Of a stretch of 64,000 bases of DNA, positions 56,939 to 64,000 are shown in pieces. The DNA comes from Candidimonas nitroreducens (GTDB lineage: Bacteria; Pseudomonadota; Gammaproteobacteria; Burkholderiales; Burkholderiaceae_B), in contig NZ_NJIH01000006.1 of assembly GCF_002209565.1 (NCBI RefSeq), positions 248,001 through 312,000 on the forward strand. Reading direction: 5' to 3'. The notes beneath the pieces are model-generated. The model had not been told where the DNA came from. It saw only the letters and a list, made by a program, of their open reading frames with translations, and did not search any database. Both the position numbers and the translations under genes were made by a program. How positions within the stretch are numbered: the stretch's first letter is position 1; every line of letters begins with the position of its first letter.

Positions 56939-58351
56939 TCATCGGGCCAGCGAAGCAATGTCATCTGCAGCACGCAGCCCGAATACGGTGGATCGGGTCA
57001 GGCCTCCGATGTACGCAATCTGATCCCGGCCACCACCTTCAAGTCCGCCGGTTGCGCATCCCGCCGCATACAGCCCCGGTATGGGCCGATTCGCCGTATC
57101 GAGCACCCTGCCGAAAGAATCAACGGCGATGCCACCCATGGTGTACGTGATTCCGGCACACAGCTGCACCGCGTGATAGGGCGGGGTTCCAATCGGGTGG
57201 GCACGGTAGGCAGCGGTACTGCGCTTCGGCACCAATTCCGTGGCCAGGCCGTCACTCACGGCAGCGTTGTATTGCGCCACGGTCGACTCGAGCTGCGCGG
57301 CAGGCATGCCAAGCTGCCCGGCCAGACCATCGAGGCTATCGGCCGTGTATAGCGTCCCCCCCGCGGAAGTCAGTGTGGGATTGGCGGGAATCAGATATTC
57401 ACGCCCCGGCCCGTTCCATATCGCCGCATCAAAAATCGCCGTCGCGCATAGCGGATCTGGCTGAGCGGCAATCGCATTGGCCATCGTCACGCCGCCAAGC
57501 CCCTCGTCCAGGAACCGGCGTGCCGATCTGTCCACCACGATCCCGGCGGCACATACGAAATCCATCATGGGAAAGGGCCAGAGATCGTCGTTGTGCAATG
57601 CGTCCCGTGCCAGCACGTGCCCATAGAATCGATCCAGGCCTACGAGTTGCGCGCCGACTTCGCGAGCCATACTCAGACCGTCCCCAAGCCCGGTTTGCGC
57701 ATTACGCTGCTTGAGCTTTTCCGGCGCCGGACTGATGAACTCGCGCAGCAAATCCAAATTGGAATGGAAGCCGCCGTCACAAATCACCACGGCCTGCGCC
57801 CCGACCTGCAATGTTTCCGGCCCGCGCACTGCCTCGAGGCCGACACAAGATGCGCCTTGCATGCCTAGCCGCAGAGCGCGAGTGCCGCGCGCGATCTGCC
57901 CGCCGTTCCTCTGAAATTCTCCCGCCAGGGTGCGCAGGAGCACATCCCCTCCCCGCCCCTCCCAGTAGTCGCGGCCGTGTATCCGGATCGGAGGCGCCAA
58001 GGTGTGCTTGCGATAGGGTTCGTGTCCGACCTTGATGAATCGAACCCCCTTCTTTTGCAGCCAGCGAGTCGCCTCGGCAATGCCGCCGGCCAAAGCCTCA
58101 ACCAGATCCGGCCTCGCAGAGCCTTGCGTGCGCTTGTTTATCGCCTGAAGTATGAGCTCGGGGTCATCCATCACATCCTGATGCGCGACGTGGAACGCGC
58201 CGCCGGCCATGCGGGTGTTGCATGGATACTTTTCGGCTTCGCCCTGTTCCAGAACAAGCGTCTTGATACCCAATTCCGACAACCGCAATGCGGTGACCAT
58301 ACCGGCAATACCGGCCCCGATCACCACCGCATCCGATTCAAGTCTATTCAC
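56939..58351 (-). CDS. FAD-dependent oxidoreductase (fumarate reductase/FAD_binding_2 type)
   Basis: The 470-residue flavoprotein has the dinucleotide site SDAVVIGAGIAGMVTALRLS at the N-terminus, GRGGDVLLRTLAGEFQRNGG, and the C-terminal FAD motif PIPGLYAAGCATGGLEGGGRDQIAY. It belongs with soluble fumarate-reductase-like, tricarballylate dehydrogenase and ketosteroid dehydrogenase enzymes. The likely start is GTG at 58351, with GAGGGG six bases upstream; the ATG at 58369 has no such site. It is divergent from LysR at 58688 and upstream of Bug receptor 2. Substrate unknown. Confidence 0.88.
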   Translation of the reverse strand: MNRLESDAVVIGAGIAGMVTALRLSELGIKTLVLEQGEAEKYPCNTRMAGGAFHVAHQDVMDDPELILQAINKRTQGSARPDLVEALAGGIAEATRWLQKKGVRFIKVGHEPYRKHTLAPPIRIHGRDYWEGRGGDVLLRTLAGEFQRNGGQIARGTRALRLGMQGASCVGLEAVRGPETLQVGAQAVVICDGGFHSNLDLLREFISPAPEKLKQRNAQTGLGDGLSMAREVGAQLVGLDRFYGHVLARDALHNDDLWPFPMMDFVCAAGIVVDRSARRFLDEGLGGVTMANAIAAQPDPLCATAIFDAAIWNGPGREYLIPANPTLTSAGGTLYTADSLDGLAGQLGMPAAQLESTVAQYNAAVSDGLATELVPKRSTAAYRAHPIGTPPYHAVQLCAGITYTMGGIAVDSFGRVLDTANRPIPGLYAAGCATGGLEGGGRDQIAYIGGLTRSTVFGLRAADDIASLAR

Positions 58352-58687
58352 GTCTACCCCTCTTCTCATTCATTGCACGCCACGGCACCGGCCGATTCCA
58401 TTTGCCTCAGCGGACGAGAACCTCGAGCGATGGTAATGCGATCCCCCGGACAGCAGCCGGATTGCATTTTTAATGTCTTGCAAATCGACGTTGAAGATGC
58501 CGCGTCCGGGGCCGCAAACCGAGCCTCGACAATCGGCACCCATCACATCAATTTACGGAATTGATTTCAATGATTGAAACATGTTAAAGTCGAGTCGAAA
58601 CACCCTACCCAACGCCGCCCCAGAGATGGCCTCGCTCGCGGGCCTCTCTCGTCTTGCGCTTGAACTGGCCGGAGCTCGACCCGAACG
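58352..58687. promoter_or_regulatory. Divergent control region, flavoprotein / LysR, with two overlapping palindromes
   Basis: These 336 bases separate the divergent genes. ATCAATT-TACGG-AATTGAT (58547-58565) and TTTCAA-TGA-TTGAAA (58565-58579) are perfect inverted repeats sharing one base. They lie about 110-140 bases upstream of the LysR ATG and 200 upstream of the flavoprotein gene. No gene was found in the rest. Confidence 0.6.
58557..58580. promoter_or_regulatory. 24-bp motif in LysR/flavoprotein region (copy B)
   Basis: The core TTTCAATGATTGAAAC within a 24-base window starting GGAATT matches 18 of 24 positions of the site at 56795 in the same orientation. Being next to the LysR gene, it is the likelier primary operator. 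Confidence 0.5.
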
Positions 58688-59599
58688 ATGGAAAACGTCA
58701 GAGGCATAACCACTTTCATCCGCATCGTCCGCAGCGGGAATTTCAGTACGGCCGCCAGGGGGCTGGGCATAACCCCGCAAGCTGCGAGCATGCACGTAAA
58801 GCAGCTGGAGGATTGGGTCGGCGTCAGGCTGTTCAATCGCAGCACCAGACAAGTCAGCCTCACGGAAGAGGGAACCCGCTTCTATCAGACGTGTGTCGCG
58901 GCCGTCGATGCGATCGACGACGAAGTAGAAAGAATGCGCGACTCGTCAAAAGAAGTATTCGGAACCGTCAGGGTGGCGGCTCCGGTCGGCATCGGAATAC
59001 ATTTCGTCGCGCCGGCCATCGGGCAGCTTCTGGAAATGCACCCTCGCATATCCATCGACCTGCTGATCCAGAACAGAATCCCTGACGTGGTGGCCGAGGG
59101 CATCGACGTCGGGGTTCTTCCACATCCGCTACCCGAAACAACGCTGATTGCCCGCCGTGTGGCCACGTCTCCGTTCGTCCTTTGCGCCTCGCCCGCCTAT
59201 CTGCAGCGAAACGGCACCCCGCAGACAGTCGAAGAGCTCGCGCGGCACCGCCGCATCGCCCTACGCAGCTGGATCACAAAAACCGTCCGGCCCTGGCGCT
59301 TTCGATGCGCCGGCACCATCGTGACCAGCCCCGCCGAGGCCAGCCTGATAACCAACGAGGCCGACAGCCTGATCGAAGCGATGCTGGCCGGCGCCGGAAT
59401 CGGCCTTATAACCAAGTACCGTGTGGTGCCTTATCTGCGCTCGGGCCGGCTCAAGACGGTGCTCGACGGGCTTGTCGACGGCGAATTGAGCCACTCTATC
59501 TATATGCAGCAACGCCGCAAGTTGCCTAGAAAGACCCGAGTCGTAGCGGACTTTCTCTATGACGTGCTAAGCACGCATCCCGACCTGCGCGAACGATAA
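58688..59599 (+). CDS. LysR-family transcriptional regulator
   Basis: The 303-residue regulator has the HTH ITTFIRIVRSGNFSTAARGL, TPQAASMHVKQLEDWVGVRL and RSTRQVSLTEEG, and an effector domain (GTVRVAAPVGIGIHFVAPAI). It is divergent from the flavoprotein gene. The shared 24-bp motif suggests it controls that gene and the Bug receptor 2/NTF2-like pair as one regulon. Confidence 0.92.
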   Translation: MENVRGITTFIRIVRSGNFSTAARGLGITPQAASMHVKQLEDWVGVRLFNRSTRQVSLTEEGTRFYQTCVAAVDAIDDEVERMRDSSKEVFGTVRVAAPVGIGIHFVAPAIGQLLEMHPRISIDLLIQNRIPDVVAEGIDVGVLPHPLPETTLIARRVATSPFVLCASPAYLQRNGTPQTVEELARHRRIALRSWITKTVRPWRFRCAGTIVTSPAEASLITNEADSLIEAMLAGAGIGLITKYRVVPYLRSGRLKTVLDGLVDGELSHSIYMQQRRKLPRKTRVVADFLYDVLSTHPDLRER

Positions 59600-59819
59600 G
59601 CCGGATCGCTCTTCGAGTTGCCCGGCTGGATGCATCCATGCGGTGGGCCGGCAATACTACTTTCCCCGTGCTCACACACGACACGCTCGTATTTGATGAA
59701 TGATAGTCCTCGCAAAGGCGAGAGTCACGAGCAAGCCAGGTTTAATTACCTACAAGATCAGTTTGTAAGTAGAGGGCGTAGACTGGCCGCAATTTCAATC
59801 TTTCGCAAGGGGAACCCAG

Positions 59820-60605
59820 TTGCGCTTGAACGACAAAGTAGCCATCGTCACCGGATCCGGATCGGGCCTTGGCAAGGCGATAGCGTCACGGTTTGCACTC
59901 GAAGGCGCCACAGTCGTCGTGGCGGATCTGAACGAGTCGACGACGGCCGACACTGTACGGGAAATCAAAGACGCCGGCGGCAAGGCATCGGGCTGCAAGG
60001 TCGACGTCACGCAGCAGAAGGACGTGGGCCGACTCATGGCCGATGTCGCACATGCGCACGGCCGAGTCGATATTCTGGTCAATAACGCAGGCATAACGCA
60101 CTATCGCGACTTCTCGAGCACGAGCGGCGCCGACTGGGACGCGGTATTGAATCTCGACCTGAAAGGAGTCTTTTTCTGCGCACAAGCCGCCGCGCCGTAC
60201 ATGCGGCGCCAGCAGCACGGCAAGATCGTCAACATTTCTTCGAGCCTGGGCACCGGCACGACTCCGCACGTCGGCAGCCTCTCGCCCGGGGCGAGCTCGG
60301 CCTACGCGTCGGCAAAGGCTGCGGTCATCCAACTGACCAAGACTCTGGCACGCGAACTAGGGCCCAGCGGCGTCAACGTCAACTGCGTCGCCCCGGGGTT
60401 CTTTCTTACGCCCCTGACCGGCGCCGTCCGCTCACCCGAAGAGGTAGAAGAACACATCAGGGTCAGAAAAAGCATGGCCGTGCTGAATCGTGCCGGCAAA
60501 ACCGAAGAGCTGGCACATGCCGTACTGTTCCTGGCGTCCGAAGAAGCGAGCTTCATCACCGGACACACGCTTTATGTCGACGGAGGCCGCACGGATCGAA
60601 TGTGA
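59820..60605 (+). CDS. SDR-family oxidoreductase
   Basis: The 261-residue classical SDR has TGSGSGLGKAIASRFALEGA, NNAGITHYRDFSS, catalytic Ser in VNISSSLGTGT and Y-x-x-x-K in SAYASAKAAVIQL, ending FITGHTLYVDGGRTDRM. The family N-terminus (RLNDKVAIVTG) requires a TTG start at 59820, which has AAGGGG seven bases before it; there is no in-frame ATG. It opens a plus-strand set (SDR, YciI-like, small membrane protein, Bug receptor 3). The 220-base upstream gap holds an imperfect inverted repeat around TACAA/TTGTA near 59750-59775. Confidence 0.9.
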   Translation: MRLNDKVAIVTGSGSGLGKAIASRFALEGATVVVADLNESTTADTVREIKDAGGKASGCKVDVTQQKDVGRLMADVAHAHGRVDILVNNAGITHYRDFSSTSGADWDAVLNLDLKGVFFCAQAAAPYMRRQQHGKIVNISSSLGTGTTPHVGSLSPGASSAYASAKAAVIQLTKTLARELGPSGVNVNCVAPGFFLTPLTGAVRSPEEVEEHIRVRKSMAVLNRAGKTEELAHAVLFLASEEASFITGHTLYVDGGRTDRM

Positions 60606-60735
60606 ACCGATGCCGCAGCCGGAATATCGATGCAGGCACCTCGCCCCGCCCTGTCTTCGGCGCGCCACGCGCAGACGCCGTGCGCTTGCCCGGATCCCCC
60701 CACCCCCACCCTCGGAAATCGACAAGGAAATAAAC

Positions 60736-61032
60736 ATGCTCTGGATGATTATGTGCACCGACAAGCCCAACCAGGCCGAAAAGCGTGCAGAACTGCTCGC
60801 CGCGCACAGGAAGTACCTGGACGGAAAAAACGACATGATTTTCTTTTCCGGCCCGCAGGAAAGCGATGACGGCAGCAGAATGATAGGCAGCCTCTTCATC
60901 GTCAGCGCCCCCGCCAAAAAAGGCGCCGAAGACTTCATCTACAACGAGACGTTCTATCAGGCTGGGGTTTTCGCCGACGTCGCCATCCGCCGCGTTCGCA
61001 AAGGGCGTTTTTTCCCCGAACGTATCGCCTGA
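60736..61032 (+). CDS. YciI-like family protein
   Basis: The 98-residue protein begins MLWMIMCTDKPNQAEKRAEL and keeps the YciI ferredoxin-like layout: R-x2-LLAAHRKYLDGKNDMIFFSGP with the conserved His, then an FYQAGVFADVAIRRVRKGRF C-terminus. YciI-like proteins occur with catabolic enzymes (for example muconolactone-isomerase-like roles), but most have no known reaction. AGGA precedes the ATG. It lies 130 bases after the SDR and 23 before the membrane protein. Confidence 0.88.
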   Translation: MLWMIMCTDKPNQAEKRAELLAAHRKYLDGKNDMIFFSGPQESDDGSRMIGSLFIVSAPAKKGAEDFIYNETFYQAGVFADVAIRRVRKGRFFPERIA

Positions 61033-61055
61033 ACGGGCAAACCGGGCAAGACACC

Positions 61056-61289
61056 ATGACCGATCATCAACCTCAGTACAAAGCACTGAACTTCATCGTC
61101 GAAAAAGGGGACATGCTCCCGCCGATAACGCTGCTTGGCGTGCTGCTTCTGACAGGGCTGATCTGGTGGAGCGGGGCCTCCATCATCGTAGTGCCGGCAG
61201 GCATCGCCGTGGCCGCCCTGCTTTACCTGCTGATGCGCAGTTATGTAGAGCTTGTGCGCGTAATCGTCGACATGCTGCTGCCGAAATGA
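61056..61289 (+). CDS. Small two-helix membrane protein of unknown function
   Basis: The 77-residue product MTDHQPQYKALNFIVEKGDM has a polar N-terminus and two hydrophobic segments (about residues 21-38 and 42-60), ending with an amphipathic tail (RSYVELVRVIVDMLLPK). It lies 23 bases after the YciI-like gene and 131 before Bug receptor 3. It is too short for TctB (normally ~150 residues, four helices). I do not recognise the family. Its position makes an accessory role in uptake conceivable but unproven. Confidence 0.7.
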   Translation: MTDHQPQYKALNFIVEKGDMLPPITLLGVLLLTGLIWWSGASIIVVPAGIAVAALLYLLMRSYVELVRVIVDMLLPK

Positions 61290-61420
61290 ACACCGGCATT
61301 CGCCGCCGGCGGCAGTGGCAGCGCATACGAACACCATGACAGGCCGAAGAGCCAAGAGGCCGACGCAGGCCGGCCGGCCAAGGCCCGCATGCTCTCGCAG
61401 ACGACATATTGGAGACATCC

Positions 61421-62416
61421 ATGCATACGCTCAAACGACGTTCTTTCCTGGCCTGCGCGATAGGCGCTATGCTGCCTTTCCTTGCGGCTCACGCGCAGAA
61501 CGGCGACGCCGGCTATCCGTCAAAGCCCATTGAGCTCCTGGTCGGATTCGCGCCAGGCGGCTCTACGGACTTCATCGCCAGGCTGCTTGCCCAGAATCTG
61601 TCCAAGGCTCTGGGAACACCCGTCATAGTGGCCAATCGGCCCGGAGCCGACGGGCTCATCGCCACGACGACAGTCGCACATGCCAAGCCTAATGGCTACA
61701 CGCTGCTGGTCACCAGCATGGCGTTGACGACCAACCCTTACCTGTACAACGACAACAAATTCAATCCGACCAAAGATTTCACCCCGATTACGATGCTCAT
61801 CGACGTTCCCAACGTACTGGTGGTGAACTCGAACGTGCATGCCGAGAACTTGAAGTCTTTCCTCGAGGCGGCACGAAAAAGACCGCGCCCCCTGACCATG
61901 GCGACGACCGGGAAGGCCGCCCCAGGGTATCTGGCCACCGAGATCCTCAAGCAGGCCTCGAAAGTTCCATTCGAGATCATTTCCTACAAAGGATCGGGGC
62001 CGGCGCTTCTCAACGTCATGGCCGGGCACGTGGATGCCTCCATGCCGACCATCGTCGCTTCCCTCCCCGGTTTGAAGAGCGGCAAACTCCAGGCTCTCGC
62101 CGTCACCGGGCTGGAGCGTTCCCCGCTGATTCCGGATGCCCCGACATTCGGCGAGGCGGGCGTCGCAGAACTGCGTACCGGCTCCGGCTGGTACGGACTG
62201 GTGGGGCCGGCGGGCATCCCAGCCCCCATCGTCGAGAAGCTGAGCACGGAAGTGCGCAAAATCATGGCTCAGCCCGAAGTGAGAAAAGCCGTGCTTGCCC
62301 AGGGTGCCACGCCACATACCACGACGAGCAGTGGAATGCGTGAATTTCTGGATCAGCAATATAGCTACTGGGGGAAGATCATCAAGGAGGCGGGCCTCCA
62401 AGCCTCCAGCCAATAA
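61421..62416 (+). CDS. Bug-family TTT substrate-binding receptor (3)
   Basis: The 331-residue receptor starts MHTLKRRSFLACAIGAMLPF, a signal peptide with KRRSF (twin-arginine-like), cleaved after AHA. Bug motifs are YPSKPIELLVGFAPGGSTDFIARLLA, VIVANRPGADGLIATTTVAHAKPNGYTLLV and the C-terminal EFLDQQYSYWGKIIKEAGLQ. GGAG sits seven bases before the ATG at 61421. It is the last gene of the SDR-YciI-membrane protein set. Confidence 0.92.
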   Translation: MHTLKRRSFLACAIGAMLPFLAAHAQNGDAGYPSKPIELLVGFAPGGSTDFIARLLAQNLSKALGTPVIVANRPGADGLIATTTVAHAKPNGYTLLVTSMALTTNPYLYNDNKFNPTKDFTPITMLIDVPNVLVVNSNVHAENLKSFLEAARKRPRPLTMATTGKAAPGYLATEILKQASKVPFEIISYKGSGPALLNVMAGHVDASMPTIVASLPGLKSGKLQALAVTGLERSPLIPDAPTFGEAGVAELRTGSGWYGLVGPAGIPAPIVEKLSTEVRKIMAQPEVRKAVLAQGATPHTTTSSGMREFLDQQYSYWGKIIKEAGLQASSQ

Positions 62417-62499
62417 CGTATGCTTGACCGACAATTGGTATTTCCAGGGCTGCCATTCCGGGCCCGCTGACGGGCATGTATGCCGTGGGCACGCCGGTG

Positions 62500-62580
62500 T
62501 CACGCAGGGGCCGGGAGCCCCTGCAGCAACTTCCAGACATGCCTATCGGTTGAAATGCCCGATGCAGGGTTTTTTTCCGT
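62500..62580 (-). pseudogene. Remnant of an Ldh_2-family dehydrogenase C-terminus
   Basis: On the minus strand, 62559-62500 reads GISTDRHVWKLLQGLPAPA followed by a stop. The C-terminus of the adjacent dehydrogenase at 63426 reads GISIDKHIWQQLQALCHN. Ten of thirteen leading positions are identical or conservative, in the same place relative to a stop codon. Upstream, the frame reads RTEKNPAS and soon loses resemblance. No start or rest of the gene remains. It lies between Bug receptor 3 and the SDR at 62671. Confidence 0.6.
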
Positions 62581-62670
62581 GCGGCAATATACAGCCCGGA
62601 AGAAACGCGAACTCGAAAGAAACGCGAATCATGACGCCGGCGCCCATCGTGGGCGCCGCTTGCTGATCGG

Positions 62671-63429
62671 CTACGGCGCCATGAATCCGCCGCCGTTGAT
62701 ATCCATCACCGTTCCGGTGATGAAGCCGGCACGATCCGATGCAAGAAAACTCGCGGCGGCGCCGATTTCTTCGGCTTCGCCGAGGCGGCCCACAGGGAGT
62801 TCTCGAAGCGAATAGGCCTTGATGTCGTCGGAGGACAGGTCTGTGAGCGGAGTGCGAATGCGCCCCGGCGCGATCGCATTGCTCGTAATGCCGCTGGCGG
62901 CGTATTCGCCTGCGATGGAGCGTGTCAGCCCGATCAGGCCGGCTTTCGAGGCGGCGTAGAAGACACTTCCTTGCTTGGTATACGTGCGTGCGGTGCGTGA
63001 CGCGATATTGATCACGCGGCCCCAGCCTCGTGCCGCCATGCCGGGCAGCAGCGCCTTGCCAAGTAGAAAAGGCGCAGTCATGTGTAGAGTCAGGGAAAAG
63101 TTCCACTGATCAAGAGATGCCTCTTCAAAGGCGTAGGCATGCCCTTCCGGCGTCTTGAGGTGAGTGCCTGCATTATTGACCAGCACATCGCAACCGTTGC
63201 CCTTTTCCGCCAGTTCAAGACACAGCGATTGAATCGCTGCCAGATCTGACAGATCCGCGATGAGGGCGCGTGCAGAATGTCCCTGCTCGTGCAACTCGGC
63301 TACACGCTGATGGATGGATTGGTTCCGGTCGACCAGAATCAGATCCATGTCGTCTTGCGCAAGGCTGCGGGTGATCGCCCAGCCGATACCCGATGCCGCG
63401 CCGGTGACAAGAGCGGTTCTCTTCGTCAT
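62671..63429 (-). CDS. SDR-family oxidoreductase
   Basis: The 252-residue SDR has VTGAASGIGWAITRSLAQ, VNNAGTHLK, catalytic Ser in INIASRTARTYTK, FYAASKAGLIGLT and the C-terminal FITGTVMDINGGGFMAP. The ATG at 63429 overlaps the stop of the upstream dehydrogenase gene by 4 bases (ATGA), so the two enzymes are translationally coupled and probably act in one pathway. Substrate unknown. Confidence 0.92.
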   Translation of the reverse strand: MTKRTALVTGAASGIGWAITRSLAQDDMDLILVDRNQSIHQRVAELHEQGHSARALIADLSDLAAIQSLCLELAEKGNGCDVLVNNAGTHLKTPEGHAYAFEEASLDQWNFSLTLHMTAPFLLGKALLPGMAARGWGRVINIASRTARTYTKQGSVFYAASKAGLIGLTRSIAGEYAASGITSNAIAPGRIRTPLTDLSSDDIKAYSLRELPVGRLGEAEEIGAAASFLASDRAGFITGTVMDINGGGFMAP

Positions 63430-64000
63430 TGCGTTTCTTCTATGTTGTGGCATAGCGCTTGTAGCTGTTGCCAGATATGTTTATCAATAGAAATGCCTTC
63501 GGCGCCCCGCCGTCTGCGCTCAGCGAGCGCACGTTCGGACGGTAGCCGGATATCGCTTACACCCTCCTGTTTCGGCGTGGCCTTGATACGGGCCAGTGTT
63601 TCGCTCAGTTGTCGTCGATAATCTTCGAGCGGAACCAACAGGTCGGGCCGCATGGCTACCAGAAGGTAGCCATAATCCTTGTTCGGGCTTAGGGCGGAGC
63701 CGGCCATGACACCTAGCGCCTGCATGGCCAACCCTATGGCAAAGCCTCGATAACCAGCAAAGTTCAGTATGGATCCCTCACGGGCGGACTGGGGGTCGCA
63801 GGTTGGATTGCCTATGCGATCTATTGCCACGCCAGGGGGCAGGCTACCGCCCCGCCGCTGGACGAGGGACAGTTCCGAAACCATGTAGGCGGAAGTTCCA
63901 AGATCGATCAGCAAGGGGTCTGCCGCAGTGGGGAAACCGAAGGCGATGGGGTTGGTTCCTATGGCCGGCGCAGCTGCCCCGGGCGGCGCGACAATGGAAA
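63426..64000 (-). CDS. Malate/L-lactate (Ldh_2) family dehydrogenase, partial
   Basis: The frame is open from the window edge to the stop at 63426, so the N-terminal part lies outside. The visible ~190 residues include AIGTNPIAFGFPT, LLIDLGTSAYM, the FAGYRGFAIGLAMQALGVMAGSA block and the C-terminal GISIDKHIWQQLQ, all typical of the Ldh_2 (YlbC/ComC/malate dehydrogenase-like) NAD(P)-dependent 2-hydroxyacid dehydrogenases. It is coupled to the SDR by a 4-base overlap. A decayed relative of its C-terminus lies at 62500. Confidence 0.9.
   Translation of the reverse strand, partial: SIVAPPGAAAPAIGTNPIAFGFPTAADPLLIDLGTSAYMVSELSLVQRRGGSLPPGVAIDRIGNPTCDPQSAREGSILNFAGYRGFAIGLAMQALGVMAGSALSPNKDYGYLLVAMRPDLLVPLEDYRRQLSETLARIKATPKQEGVSDIRLPSERALAERRRRGAEGISIDKHIWQQLQALCHNIEETQ

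Noticed and set aside
43787-64000. Horizontally acquired island with mobile elements
   Set aside because: The gene content is accessory in character, but there is no tRNA, transposase, attachment repeats or obvious change of base composition.

Overview
The window reads as chromosomal DNA of a high-GC betaproteobacterium, most likely Alcaligenaceae (Bordetella, Achromobacter or a close relative). The grounds are gene order (pstSCAB-ppk-ppx, glmM-folP-ftsH-rlmE, carA-carB-...-greA, ffs-dnaX-ybaB-recR), an AddA/AddB-like repair pair of betaproteobacterial type, and several orphan Bug-type tripartite tricarboxylate transporter (TTT) receptors. Genus-level placement is inference. No rRNA, tRNA, transposase, integrase of a mobile element, or CRISPR array was seen.

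Region 1 (1-16.7 kb, mostly minus strand): the end of an acyl-CoA-synthetase-like CoA-binding protein and an MmgE/PrpD protein; a DoxX membrane protein; then a phosphate block of high-affinity uptake (pstSCAB, with a well-formed Pho box upstream of pstS), polyphosphate synthesis (ppk) and, divergently, polyphosphate hydrolysis (ppx). The ornithine-lipid acyltransferase gene olsB follows, then the housekeeping run glmM-folP-ftsH-rlmE. Region 2 (16.7-33.5 kb): yhbY with its terminator, greA, a nucleobase permease, an SDR, carB-carA, transaldolase, a NitT/TauT-type ABC transporter, recR-ybaB-dnaX, and the 4.5S SRP RNA gene (ffs) just upstream of dnaX. Region 3 (33.5-43.7 kb): addA/addB-like helicase-nuclease genes, modE, and a convergent modABC molybdate operon with a recognisable ModE operator.

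Region 4 (43.8-64 kb) becomes accessory in character: short metabolic units each beside a LysR or GntR regulator. These are a CMD/cupin pair with LysR; xerD, ybaK and a small lipoprotein (still core); methylmalonate-semialdehyde dehydrogenase with LysR; enoyl-CoA hydratase; a Bug receptor divergent from a type III CoA-transferase and a GntR/HutC regulator; an NTF2-like protein, a second Bug receptor and a flavoprotein divergent from LysR; then an SDR, a YciI-like protein, a 77-residue membrane protein and a third Bug receptor; and finally an SDR and an Ldh_2-family dehydrogenase that runs off the window. The receptors have no TctA/TctB partners here, so they would have to use membrane subunits encoded elsewhere.

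The most interesting non-coding signals are: a 24-bp motif shared by the promoter regions of the second Bug gene and the flavoprotein/LysR pair; an 18-bp palindrome in the Bug/CoA-transferase divergent region; a 21-bp hairpin-forming repeat present twice between carA and tal; a 30-bp perfect palindrome; a cluster of four stem-loops after mmsA; in-frame minisatellites in dnaX, addA and addB; and a decayed Ldh_2 C-terminus near 62.5 kb, next to the intact paralogue.
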